A stretch of DNA of 64,000 bases. It comes from Telmatactis stephensoni (lineage: Eukaryota; Cnidaria; Anthozoa; Actiniaria; Isophelliidae). The notes beneath the pieces are model-generated. The model had not been told where the DNA came from and ran no database searches. It worked only from the letters and a program-made list of their open reading frames with translations. The stretch spans positions 377,001 through 441,000 of the forward strand of contig JALIZF010001633.1 of the NCBI GenBank assembly GCA_029948255.1, read 5' to 3'. Position numbers and translations under genes: made by a program. Below, one piece after another: positions 23,801 through 34,867 of this stretch. The first letter of the stretch is position 1; each line of letters opens with the position of its first letter.

Positions 23801-26800
23801 TTGTGGGTACGTTGGTGGTGATGGTGGTGGTAGTGCTTTGGGTACGCTGGTGGTGATGGTGGTAGTGTTGTGGGTACGCTGGTGGTGATGGTAGTAGTGT
23901 TGTGGGTACGTTGGTGGAGGTTGTGTATGAATTGTGTTTCATCACTAAAGTTTGTGATAATTGTGGTGTACCGTTGATGGTGTTGATGTTTTTGTATATG
24001 AAGGTTATATATTTGTAAATGCATTGTTGTCATTCCAATTTCTCGTCTTCAAAGATGGGACCAAGAGAAAGCCAGGCGTATTTCTAAAACTTCTGTCAGA
24101 TCTAAAGAAGAAGAACATGATGATACACCACAAGATGATCTGCTACAAGCCGAGAGTAGTTCAATAGATATTGATAAAAATGGAAAGGCCGTATGGGAGA
24201 AAAACGACATAGAAGAAAACAACGAACATGTCTTAACGAGTTCTACAAGCTCTGAAGATATCGAAAACAAGGACCAAGACACGGAGAAGAACAAAAACAT
24301 TTATTCTCTGGAAGAACCAGAGGAAGTCACTTTTGCACGGGAAGAGATTGACAACCTAATAGCTGAGGAGAAGAAGATAGCAGAAATGAAAGCTACTTTA
24401 CAGAACAGACTCGCGCAAACTCGTAAAGAAGTTGAGCGACTTGAAGAACTCTTGCCACAGAAAATTAGTAGCGAGGAAAACCGAGAAATTCTAGGACTGA
24501 TTTGTAAAGTACATGAACTTGAGATAAGTAACGCCGAGTTACAAAGTCAGGCATTGTTAAGAGAGAATGTGCTACGATATAAAGACCTTGAGGTCAGCAA
24601 GTATGAGTCAAGACAGAAATTGTGTGACGAGATCATCCAAATGCAACGAGTCGTCATAACTGGTTAGTATCTTATTACATGAAATTTTCATTCGCGAAAT
24701 TAAGGTGTTCCGAACATAAAATAATGCGACTAAAATTTGTCAAAAAACAATTTTATCAAAAAACTATTTATTAAAACACACACCTTTGTCGAGCCTATCA
24801 GTGCCCTCATACTATTACTAACATACAACTGATTAAAAAATGATTTACTACACAAATTAACTCTTGTTCTTATCAATTTAGATGCACAAATAAACTGCTC
24901 GTCTGAACTCGAAGCTCTGTATGAAGTGTATCAACAACAATTATCTGACAGTGACGACCGAGAGAGTGTGTCTTCTCAAAGGACTGGGTCCCAGGTGTCG
25001 TTGTCAGGGACAACTGTTAGTGTTAACAGGGTAAGGTTTGAATTGGGAGTAAAAATGGCTTGCAAATGATTGCACGTGTGCATCTTAAGATGTTCTCTGT
25101 TCGTTCCTTAATCATGACCTCCAGCTCTTGCTTCGACTTCCCCTAACTAGTTTACCAACACCCAGCCATGTTCGACCTTTGATATTAAATTATTATTTGT
25201 TGCTTCGACTTCCCCTAACTAGTTTACCAACACCCAGCCATTTTCGACCTTTGATATTAAATTATTATTTGTTGCTTCGACTTCCCCTAACTAGTTTACC
25301 AACACCCAGCCATTTTCGACCTTTGATATTAAATTATTATTTGTTGCTTCGACTTCCCCTAACTAGTTTACCAACACCCAGCCATTTTCGACCTTTGATA
25401 TTAAATTATTATTTGTTGCTTCGACTTCCCCTAACTAGTTTACCAACACCCAGCCATTTTCGACCTTTGATATTAAATTATTATTTGTTGCTTCGACTTC
25501 CCCTAACTAGTTTACCAACACCCAGCCATGTTCGACCTTTGATATTAAATTATTATTTGTTGCTTCGACTTCCCCTAACTAGTTTACCAACACCCAGCCA
25601 TTTTCGACCTTTGATATTAAATTATTATTTGTTGCTTCGACTTCCCCTAACTAGTTTACCAACACCCAGCCATGTTCGACCTTTGATATTAAATTATTAT
25701 TTGTTGCTTCGACTTCCCCTAACTAGTTTACCAACACCCAGCCATTTTCGACCTTTGATATTAAATTATTATTTGTTGCTTCGACTTCCCCTAACTAGTT
25801 TACCAACACCCAGCTATTTTCGACCTTTGATATTAAATTATTATTTGTTGCTTCGACTTCCCCTAACTAGTTTACCAACACCCAGCCATGTTCGACCTTT
25901 GATATTAAATTATTATTTGTTGCTTCGACTTCCCCTAACTAGTTTACCAACACCCAGCTATTTTCGACCTTTGATATTAAATTATTATTTATTGCTTCGA
26001 CTTCCCCTAACTAGTTTACCAACACCCAGCTATTTTCGACCTTTGATATTAAATTATTATTTGTTGCTTCGACTTCCCCTAACTAGTTTACCAACACCCA
26101 GCCATTTTCGACCTTTGATATTGAATTATTATTTGTTGCTTCGACTTCCCCTAACTAGTTTACCAACACCCAGCCATTTTCGACCTTTGATATTAAATTA
26201 TTATTTATTGCTTCGACTTCCCCTAACTAGTTTACCAACACCCAGCCATTTTCGACCTTTGATATAAATTATTATTTGTTGCTTCGACTTCCCCTAACTA
26301 GTTTACCAACACCCAGCTATTTTCGACCTTTGATATTAAATTATTATTTGTTGCTTCGACTTCCCCTAACTAGTTTACCAACACCCAGCCATTTTCGACC
26401 TTTGATATTGAATTATTATTTGTGTTGCATTTTCAGGCAGCGGTTCTTGCTGGGATAAACCGAAGAATCACATCACGAGAAAATCTTTGTAAGTGGTTTG
26501 TCTCATAAGATCTCATTAGAATTGAATGAAATGGATGAATGAATAAATTCATTTCTATATATTTCTCTATTCATTTGATTGTTTATATATTTTTCAGTCA
26601 CATTTACAAGCAAACTTTCACCTCTGACAGAAGAAACACCATCTCGTCTGGTGTCACTCCAAAACTCTCCCACCAAAAGATCACGTCCAACTCCATCCGT
26701 GTGTAACACTGTACCTGAGAATTCCTCTCCCGATGTTAGGTAGGCTGCTAGACAGGTTTTACCCTGGGCTGCAGGGGTTTTAGTCGCTTTCTTAAATGAG

Positions 26801-29062
26801 TCAGGCGAGCGCCTGAGGCGCGAGCAGCGAAAGAAAACGGGATTTATCGTCGTGTGACTCTCCTGTCAAACAAACGTCAGAATGAGACGATAAAGCCCTA
26901 GAGACAGATTTAAAAACCACATGTTCATACTTTCATATCAGCAAAAATGCAAGTATGTATAAACCATTTTCCCGGCTCATTTCGTTGACATAAATGAATT
27001 ATGTGAAATAAGAAAAAGAATAAAGCAAATTATTGTTAACAAATCAAAACAAAATTGGAAGAAGCATTGCAATAATGTCCGTATAATGTTTCCTCTTGGT
27101 TTACGTAATTGTTTGTTTGTTTGGAAGTTCGCCATTGCAAACACCAAGACAACGCCAACGTGTTTCGTCGCCCGATGACGTCACCTCTAATCGATCAACC
27201 GTTGCTAAGGAACCAAACAATGACCAGGACAGCCTGTTAACGCTTACACCAGTCTTTTCGAAAACGCAAAAGTTTGCTGACCTTGCGGTTCGAAGACGCA
27301 TACTGGCGGACAGCATCGTTGCTTCTCCAAGCAGCCTCAAAAATGATGACGTACTGTCTTCGAGACTTTCTTCTCTAGCATCCGTGCGTGACACTGACCG
27401 TGACATTTTGCGTGACAGACCCATTGCTTCAAACTCTGACTCAAGTCTGGGTATTGCTGCTACTAAGCAGGCAGTAAAAGCGTCTCTAAGTTTGACGGAT
27501 TTATCAATGATAGATAAAAAAGCCTTGGATGAAGTTTCTGTAGACTCGGTGCCGATAACCAGAAAAAAGGTGAAGAAAACAAAAATAGATCGCTCTAAGA
27601 TATCCACACGACCAACAAAGAGGCAGAGATCAGCATCGCTCGGTGACGTTAAGGTCCATAGAGGCAAGTATTGCACGTGGTTTTATATTTATTGACCTCA
27701 TGAATATAGTGACCAATTGAATTTGTCTAATCAGTCACGTGAATGTTACAACATTAACAAATAGATTCCATTTTCCGTGCGTCTGTATTCTAATAGATGC
27801 ACTGATGACGTCAAAATGCGGAACAAAAAAGTAACTGTTGACTGTTGTTATCACCTCATTTTGACTTCTTCTGTGCATCTATTACAGTATATACCCACGG
27901 AAAATGGAATCTATTTGTTTTTCTTATAATATTCATCGAAACATATCAACCAATCAGAGAGTGCGTAAGATTGAATGACGTCATCTATGCGTCTGTACTG
28001 TAATTATACACGGTTTTCGACCAATCAGAGCGCGCGTAATATACCAGTTATTATATAAAGGATAGGAGATCGTTATAGACTCAGTTAAATAACCTGTTAT
28101 TTGCCTTTTAGATAAATCACGAGCCTCGCGCAAAGGGCAACTACCTGAAGCAACGAGAAAACGTACAAAGCATCTCCAGGCCCCAGGCAAGATACGGGAA
28201 CGAGTAAGCCTGGTTTTAGAAGAATCCAGTCCTTCGAGTAATGCTCATACGAAACGACCATACAAGACTAATCAAGCAGATTTCCTCCGAGGGCCTGCAC
28301 GTAGTAAAGATGGTGTAAAGAAAACAAGAATGCAACTCAATGATATTCCTGACGGTAATTTTGGTATTTTACTTTAAATCCTCGTCTAAAGCTGCATGTA
28401 CATGAGCAAATTTTACTTGACAAGGAAACTTTGCAAGTACAGATGACGAAGAGTTGCCATTTTTACCTTCTCAAGTTGCTTTGTTTGAAAGCTGGGGTGC
28501 CAGATTTTTTCCTCTGAAGGAAAACTTTCCGAGGCAAAGATTTGCTATTGTAGACGGACAACAATGAAACTTGACAAGTATTCCGCCTTGCAAAGTACAT
28601 TTCGGACATAAGGAAACTTGTCGAGGAAAACTTGATTGTCGTCTACACAAGCAGGTTTTTATTGACGAGGATAACGTGCCAACGAAAACTTGTTGATCCG
28701 TATGTGCGTCCACACGAAAGAGAAAACGTGTCAAAGAAAACTTGCTGATGTAAATGTAGCTTAAAACTCTAACAACGTTCTCTTTTTTAACAGGTGAACT
28801 GCAGTCTTTTGTCTCCAATGCTACCCCACCATCTACAGTTCAACAGATTGGTACCCCACCAGGTAAAGGCCTAACTATCCAGAAAAGATACCGAGGAGTG
28901 GTGGCACAATCAGATTTCACGGGCTCCGACTCAAACCAATCTACTCCAAGATTAAAACCACGAAGGCAGCAATCTAATGCTAACCAGTCGATTGATGGAT
29001 TGTCTGTTAGTGGCGTTGCTGTAAGACCAACCAAACAATATGCTGGAACTCGAAGATTTTAG
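16719..29062 (+). CDS. KIF19: KIF19, kinesin-8-type ciliary motor, complete (20 exons)
   Basis: Exons: 16719-16757, 16905-16979, 17838-17948, 18535-18759, 18985-19107, 19716-19808, 20292-20399, 20493-20571, 20660-20718, 20925-21047, 21536-21683, 22779-22866, 22988-23065, 24055-24662, 24882-25030, 26437-26488, 26598-26739, 27128-27663, 28112-28354 and 28794-29062. They sum to 1115 residues in one frame. The N-terminal motor (about 10-345) has P-loop GATGAGKT (102-109), switch I NKTSSRSH (211-218) and switch II DLAGSE (247-252). Family signatures follow: [31 protein letters not shown] and a coiled-coil region with [20 protein letters not shown]. The Ser/Arg-rich tail is poorly conserved. In vertebrates KIF19 walks to ciliary tips and depolymerises microtubules, limiting cilium length. 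Exon 18 ends at a GC donor (AGAG then GCAAGT). Introns 11, 13 and 15 hold large minisatellites. Confidence 0.95.
19440..19625. mobile_element. Diverged family-A element, KIF19 intron 5
   Basis: The shared body ATGACCATGTCAGTGCCATA and ACCATAACCATGTC, with a right end of ACAGTCATATCTGCTTTAT, marks a decayed family-A copy. Confidence 0.5.
19877..20042. mobile_element. Family-A inverted-repeat element, KIF19 intron 6, nearly intact
   Basis: The left end TAGAGTGGCTTAATTCATAC and right end GTCATATGAAAATCACTCTA are inverted copies. The body holds ATGTCAGTACTGTGATGTC, TATAAAAACACT and ATTCCTGCCATAACCATAC. At 166 bp this is one of the cleanest copies. The termini read TAGAG and CTCTA, so a TA target duplication is possible. 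Confidence 0.7.
20737..20803. repeat. AAT/GAT trinucleotide microsatellite, KIF19 intron 9
   Basis: About 8 AAT-type units are followed by 14 uninterrupted GAT units, giving open frames of Asn/Asp on + and Ser on -. It lies inside the 206-bp intron 9. Confidence 0.92.
21700..22675. repeat. 22-bp minisatellite, KIF19 intron 11
   Basis: About 45 units of roughly 22 bp have the core TTGGTAAGGTGTCAGTAAG, with shorter variants lacking one segment. The array begins about 16 bp after the donor of exon 11 (exon ends 21683). Nearly every unit contains GGTAAG, and many contain CAGTAAGT, so each looks like a weak 5' splice site. Confidence 0.92.
23140..23925. repeat. GTTGGTGGTGATGGTGGTA minisatellite, KIF19 intron 13
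   Basis: G/T-rich units built from GTACGTTGGTGGTGATGG followed by a variable number of GGT/AGT triplets fill most of intron 13. Because most length changes are multiples of three, the minus strand stays open for hundreds of codons (His, Thr, Pro and Tyr rich). That frame is inside an intron and is not taken as a gene. Confidence 0.92.
25126..26425. repeat. 72-bp minisatellite, 18 units, KIF19 intron 15
   Basis: Eighteen nearly identical 72-bp units fill the intron up to about 12 bp before the acceptor of exon 16. Units differ mainly at one site (CCATGTTC, CCATTTTC or CTATTTTC). Since 72 is 24 codons, a 379-codon frame stays open on + until a 1-bp deletion near 26262. Every unit contains CTTCCCCTAACTAG, which resembles a branch point, pyrimidine tract and AG. 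Very low divergence points to recent expansion or gene conversion. Confidence 0.95.
27757..28060. mobile_element. Two-hairpin composite element, copy 2 (KIF19 intron 18, inverted)
   Basis: The first hairpin (27757-27920) has ends ATAGATTCCATTTTCCGTG and CACGGAAAATGGAATCTAT. The second (27939-28060) pairs ACCAATCAGAGAGTGCG with CCAATCAGAGCGCGCG blocks in opposite sense and holds a perfect TGACGTCA. As a unit it is the reverse complement of 9083-9360, better preserved. It lies just after the GC donor of exon 18 and fills most of the intron. Confidence 0.72.
28391..28760. mobile_element. 370-bp inverted-repeat element, KIF19 intron 19
   Basis: The left end GCTGCATGTACATGAGCAAA matches the complement of the right end TTGCTGATGTAAATGTAGC. 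The flanks read CTAAA and TTAAA, a possible short target duplication. The interior is rich in AAACTTG motifs on both strands. The short frames here are accounted for by it. Confidence 0.65.
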
Positions 29063-29437
29063 GACAATAGAGATATAGGTGCATTGTCATCAATGACTGA
29101 GCTGCTCACGCAGTAAAGCACCAACCCAACGAGAAACAATATGCTGGAACTCGAAGATTTTAGGAAAATAGAGAGATAGGTGCATTGTCATCAATGACTG
29201 AGCTGCTCACGCAGTAAAGCACCAACCCAACGAGAAACAATATGCTGGAACTCGAAGATTTTAGGACAATAGAGAGATAGGTGCATTGTCATCAATGACT
29301 GAGCTGCTCACGCAGTAAAGCACCAACCCAACGAGAAACAATATGCTGGAACTCGAAGATTTTAGGACAATAGAGAGATAGGTGCATTGTCATCAATGAC
29401 TGAGCTGCTCACGCAGTAAAGCACCAACCCAACGAGA
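29036..29437 (+). repeat. Four-copy 101-bp tandem duplication spanning the KIF19 stop codon
   Basis: Copies start at 29036, 29137, 29238 and 29339. Each holds the last codons of KIF19 (YAGTRRF-stop) plus the first part of the 3' UTR. Only the first copy is joined to the upstream reading frame, so the others are untranslated. Copies are nearly identical, which points to a recent event. Confidence 0.95.
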
Positions 29438-31147
29438 ACAGTTTGGAGACCGCTATGCAGGATTTTCTATAGCAAAGAATCGACCAATAAGACTCCATAC
29501 AAACTGCTTGGCGATAAAACTGAAATTATCTTGCCTGACAGCCGTTTCCCTCACAGGCTCCTTGTGTCTTTGTAGGAAATCCCAGGGAACCAATTTGAAT
29601 TGTTAAGTGTATTTATAGGTGTATTTATAGGCAAAGGAGTATATTGCCTTTCCCAAAAGTCATGATCAATTCTTTTTGTAAATTATCAGCGGCTTTTATG
29701 CCACCGGTTTGTACCGGTAAAAAAAAGACAGCGATTGATATTTCAATGTAAATAGTTGTGTACATGATGTACATAGTAGGTAATTGTTATATATGTATAT
29801 AGTTTTTATTTATTGTTAGGAAGAAGTTACTATTATTATATTATAATTGTATACTTTGTCGACGAAAGATTATTTCTAGAGTAAAATAATGAATTAGTAA
29901 ATTTTATCTTCCATTAGTAAATTGTCCAGCAGTTTTTGATTCCACCTTCAGTTCAGCAGTAAAACGCCCGCCGGATCGAGGCCCGGCATCCTGAGGTCCC
30001 GTCCACATTGATATTACTGTCATAATTGAAAACAACGTGTTCATATACGCGTTTTGTGCCCCATACTTCTGAAAAAGACAATCTATCTCAGTGGTTTTGT
30101 GATGTCCAAAGCTACAGCATTGTTTTTCTGCGTATTTATCGTCAATGAGGACGTGCAGCACAGCAAAATGGGATGATTAACCGCTAAATGATAACATATT
30201 CGGCATTGATTGTGATGTAACTGGAATTTTTTCCTAACCGAGACTTAGTGGGAGTCAAAATTTTCTCAATATACCCATTAAACCATAACATTTTTACCTA
30301 GCTAGGTATCTAGTTAGCATATATCAGTTTCCTTTAGTTGGCCAATTAGGTGCCGCCAGTATTTGTTACTGACGCCTGTGGAACATGAGAGGCTGAAAAT
30401 GTGATTGACTTTTAGACTTAGACTTTTATTTATTGTAAATTCCTTCAGTAAGAAACATATATTCCTTCAGTAAGAAACGTATATTCCTTCAGTAAGAAAA
30501 GTATATTTTCCCTTTCAAAATTGAATCCAAGTTTTATTGTTAAAGGCAAAAAATCCTTGCAGTTATGTCTCGCATCGCACACAGTCACACTGTTTCATCA
30601 TGCATTGTGTTGGGTTTCACGCGTGCATTCAGAACTCCGGATCAGTGATATGCAACATATACGTGATTCTCCGTTTTGTTCGTTGCAGGTCTTGGAGTTT
30701 CCAAAACTAAAACATACGAAAGCAACTACTTCAAATTGCCTACTAAATTAACTTGGCATTTTGAGTCGCATTCACGTAAATTTATATTTTTGTCGTTCCT
30801 AGACGTTCTTCACAGTTTCAAACTTGTTGCCCCGATACTCATACACTGGCAACAGCCGAATCCTGGTTCAAAAAACTTAGCAACTCAAGGGACCGTTTAA
30901 TGCCTTATTTATGAGCGAATATTTAGCCTGAATGAAAATCATATAATTATCAAAACTTATTTTCCTATAAAGTGATTTTTCTTCAAAATTTAGAAAACGT
31001 TTTTTTAAAATTCAGTACCCGTGCATAGACGCGCGCGCGTCAATTTTGGAGGGCTTTTTGTGGCGCGAAACCGGTGCATGGCGACCGGCCATCCGCTGAC
31101 TTCTTCATAAAGAATGCAAGAGATAACTTTTTACCATTTGGTGTTTC
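29438..31147. other. KIF19 3' flank and intergenic sequence
   Basis: No gene was recognised. A 23-bp unit with TTCCTTCAGTAAGAAA is repeated three times at about 30440-30505. CpG-rich sequence with GCGCGCGC-like runs at about 31028-31095 may be promoter sequence for the candidate exon just downstream. Confidence 0.6.
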
Positions 31148-31249
31148 ATGTCTGTAAGGGAAGGTTGTGTTCTTGAGTTGGGACTATTTGACTTGATTTT
31201 GAATTGTGTCATCAATAAGAGATGGATTTTGGTTTTCGCTATATGTGAG
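31148..31249 (+). other. Candidate first coding exon of an unidentified gene
   Basis: An ATG at 31148 opens 34 codons (start MSVREGC) that run straight into a consensus donor, GAG then GTAAGT, at 31250. It lies 50-120 bp after a CpG-rich stretch. I found no matching downstream exon, and the peptide is not recognised, so this may be a non-coding transcript or chance. Confidence 0.25.
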
Positions 31250-33236
31250 GTAAGTTTTCAAACTTTTTAGTGTAATTTAGTATTCTTATGCGTTGTGTGC
31301 AGCACTGAAACTCTAAAATGTTCTGCCTTTTCGTAATTCGATACTGCTAAAAAGATATGGAAAAGGCATGGTCATTGTAGCAAACATTTTGCTACACCGA
31401 GCTGCATTATGAAATACTTATTGATGTTGGAAGACTTTTAGGGCTTATTTGTTCGTCTTGATCAACTAAGATACTTACAGGCTTAAATAACTTTACTTAT
31501 GGCGTTGAAAGTGTTTGTAGTGCACTATTTGTAGTTCTGACTGTGTTTTCTGATTTATAACAAAGTGCAAGTTTTTGATGAATAAAAGACGATGCTAAAC
31601 TTAGCTCTTATGCTATGGCTTTAGTGATATTTTTAGATCGGAATGAAATTCGCCATAGAAAAGAAACATCAGTCTTCGACAAATTGTAATCGTACGATAA
31701 AACTGACTTTCTTATAGAGAACAAATGAAAAATATCATTTATTTTCTATTGTTTTCGTCATGTAGCACAGCATGGAAGGGTGAATTTTAATCTTATAGTT
31801 TCTTACATTCTCTTCCCTGTAACTCAAGTTTCTATAGTTTCCTACATCTCTAGAACGAACGCTATTGGTCGAGGCGTTGTTATGGTACTGAAGTTTGCAA
31901 GAGAAGCATTCTCTTCTCTGAAAGTAATTGAAGTCTTTAATCAAGTCAGTTAGATAACTACTTTATATATATGTGCAGTAGTGATTGATAACGGTTCTTA
32001 TACTTATTACTGCCAGTAAACTCAATACAATCCAGCAATTACATAGATGGTTTTACTTTATAGATAGTCAAAGCTTATTGATATTTGATTTTTTCAGTGT
32101 ATGCAAAGAATGATCTTACTGTATACCTACCCCGTCATTTTAGCCCAGGGAGGGAGGGTCACAGCGAGACACTTGATACTACTCAGTACAAGCTTAAGTT
32201 TGATATCTTGAAGAAATAGAAACAGTGTTGTGTGTACAGTTTAGAGAACTCGGGAATTGAGCATTGCACGGGAGAAGTGTTCACAAGGCGTAGCCTGGTG
32301 CTTCTGTACCCTTCAGTTCGAGTGTTCTGATCAGTCAACCAGTGCTCTAAATCTGCATAGAGCACAGCGGACAAGTTTTCCTTTTTTCCTACAAAATACA
32401 ATTACTATTTTAAGGCAAAAAGTTTGAAAAAGTGCGCCTCGTATAGATCGCGCGTTATATCAGTGTTATGAGATAAAATATTCCTCAGTGGTAGGTATAT
32501 GAGCTTGTACATATTTCCTAATGAACTTATTTTCTATTGATCTCAGTAGCCGTATCTTCAATGGGTGCAAATTACGATGGTAATTTACCGAAAAGGTTTC
32601 AATACTATAGATTAGCGGTTCATCTAAAGGGCGGCTTGACTTTAAATCTGTTTTTCGAACGCGTTCTTGTTTGATATATAGGAAACTTGAAAACAATTCC
32701 TTATCTGTGTGTGGTAAGGATGTAGCTGTTCAAAGAGGTATAACTAAACAGATATATTAGTGAAAAACTGACCTAAAACTTTCCAAGGTCCGATATCAAC
32801 GTGGTTACAATGATACAAGTACCGGCTTATAATTAACACTACAAACGAGTAGATGTTAATGACTTACTTCAAAGATACTCCAGTTTTGAAGGCCCAATAT
32901 TGAAGCAAGACAATAACACTAGTATTTAATGATGTACAATACTTTTAACTGGAGGGGTTTCTTAGGATACACAACCAGTGGTTTGAACCGCATTTACTGG
33001 TCGTTCCTTTGTTTTAATTGGAAAAAAAAAAATCAAGAAGCATTAAGTCCATTAAGAGTTTATGTTAAGTATTTTCCTGTATTTTGTACTTTTTTCGGTT
33101 TTCAAAGAGGCACGCTAAGCGATCGTGGTCAAGTAGTAGTCATTTTCCTTTCTTGTCTATTTTTTGTCTTTTTGGCAGCGTTAAGTCCTGTTTAACGAAC
33201 CTAGAATGAATTGAACAACAATGTAAAACGTCCTTT

Positions 33237-33340
33237 CCATTCGTTCGTTCGTTCCTTTCTTCCTTCCCTCCCTCTTTCCTTCTTTCCTTCCTTCCTTCCT
33301 TCCTCCCTCCCTCCCTCCCTTCCCTCTTTCCTTCTTTCCT
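33237..33340. repeat. Pyrimidine tract (TTCC/TTCG-type)
   Basis: About 100 bp of almost pure C/T on + begins with TTCG units and continues as CCTT/CCCT units. Mirror symmetry could favour triplex (H-DNA) structure. Frames of Ser/Phe/Pro and of Arg/Lys/Glu/Gly here are artefacts. Confidence 0.88.
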
Positions 33341-34322
33341 CAACAACTAAACTATCAATTTGGTGGCTCCTTAGTGTTCAAGATTATTGTTAACTTAAAT
33401 CTGAGATGCTAATTTAATAAAACACCGGCATCTAATCATAAATATCATACATATATATAGTTTCTATTTAGTTAACATCATTTAACAATCAATTCATTAA
33501 TACCCCTAAGTCATTGAGAAAACTATGTACCTGGAACAAACTGTGCGGACCCTTTAGTAAAAAGAACTAGTGAATATTACACCTATATTAAAAGAACTTA
33601 TCACTCTCTTCATAGAGTTGCACTTACTTTAATTTATATTCAGCAAATGGCTTGTTATCATGGAGATTGTGACAATTTCCAGTCATACCTGTCATTCCAT
33701 TACGGATAATTGATTCCTAGTTCAGGTGTAGTTCAGGCTGTTTTCTTCAAGAGCTGACCTTCAGAGCGCCATAAAGGTTTGTTCATAGTAACTTTAAGAT
33801 CAGTTATTAATATATCAAGTTCTTTATAATCATGTGTTATTAACCCGGCGAAAAACTCTCAATTAGGACGATAAAACATTGAGAAGTGGTCATTCTTAGG
33901 ATAGAGAAGAACTATTGTTTATCGGTCCAAAAAGCCGGAAGTCTCTAAAAAGAGTCTATATATTTAAGCATTGGCCATCTTCAATATTGTTAACACAGAT
34001 TTGACTGTTTAAGAAAATTAATGTTCATTCGGCACACGTATTTTGCAGAAGGGCGTTCCCAAACCGTAGTCCCATTTGCTGTTAGTACTCGATATATTTA
34101 TACACCGTGTCCATTTATCTTTAGAGCCTTTTATTTATTCGTCCAAATTATAAATACAGCTTTAAAAATGAGATACCGTATATAAACATTAGCCATTTTT
34201 GTGGATCACAGAATTCTATATTGGTATATATAGAGGAGCGGGTGCGTATGGCTTTTGAAAAAGGTGAAAGTTTCGCGTCGACAACCATAAAGAAAACCAT
34301 CAACAAGCAGAGAAAAGACAAG

Positions 34323-34370
34323 GCTCCACTGCTCCACTGCTCCACTGCTCCACTGCTCCACTGCTCCACC
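34323..34370. repeat. 8-bp GCTCCACT repeat, six units
   Basis: Six tandem GCTCCACT units are followed by unique sequence. No gene is nearby. Confidence 0.92.
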
Positions 34371-34769
34371 GAATATACGTAGGCAATTTGATAAGGTCTT
34401 TTATCATTGATTCAACTAAGAATTTTCAGTATAGCCACAGCTACCACGAACAGTCACGTGATTGCTGTTTCATTCCAGACATGAAGCCCTTCTAGTGCCC
34501 GCATAGTTAATCCATTCAGTCTAGAGGCCAGGCACCTTTTAACTACGCCCTAGAAAAGTCAGTAACAGGATTAATGTCAATAGATAATCACTGTAGTCTA
34601 AATCAATAGCTTATTAATCAGAGTATTATATCAAAAAAGGGAACGTTTTTGCTTTTAAAACTTAATACATTCAAAAGTAATTAGGATGGTGAAGCGAGTA
34701 AGTGAACGAACGGAAACTAGTGAGTGAACTAGTTTGGACTGTGTTGGTGTATAAAGATACAACAAGGAA

Positions 34770-34867
34770 TGAATGGAAATCTGTAACACTGTATAAAAAG
34801 AGAGTATGAAACTAGCGAGTGAACTAGTGATGAATGGAAATCTGTAACACTGTATAAAAAGAGAGTA
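34770..34867 (+). repeat. Local direct duplication with unit of about 60 bp
   Basis: GAATGGAAATCTGTAACACT, followed by GTATAAAAAGAGAGTA, occurs twice (34771 and 34831). Each copy is preceded by a GAAACTAG-GAGTGAACTAG type block. Confidence 0.8.

Noticed and set aside
23071..24033. 320- and 250-codon minus-strand frames rich in His, Thr, Pro and Tyr
   Set aside because: They lie in the minisatellite of KIF19 intron 13. Two frames are open at once because repeat lengths are mostly multiples of three. No promoter, domain or unique sequence.
25128..26458. 379-codon plus-strand frame with a 24-residue repeat
   Set aside because: It is the 72-bp intronic minisatellite read in one frame; the frame continues only because 72 is divisible by three and breaks at a single-base deletion. 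It begins at a non-ATG codon just inside the repeat.
27101..27676. 191-codon minus-strand frame opposite KIF19 exon 18
   Set aside because: Shadow of the coding exon on the other strand; the plus-strand frame splices correctly and continues the protein.
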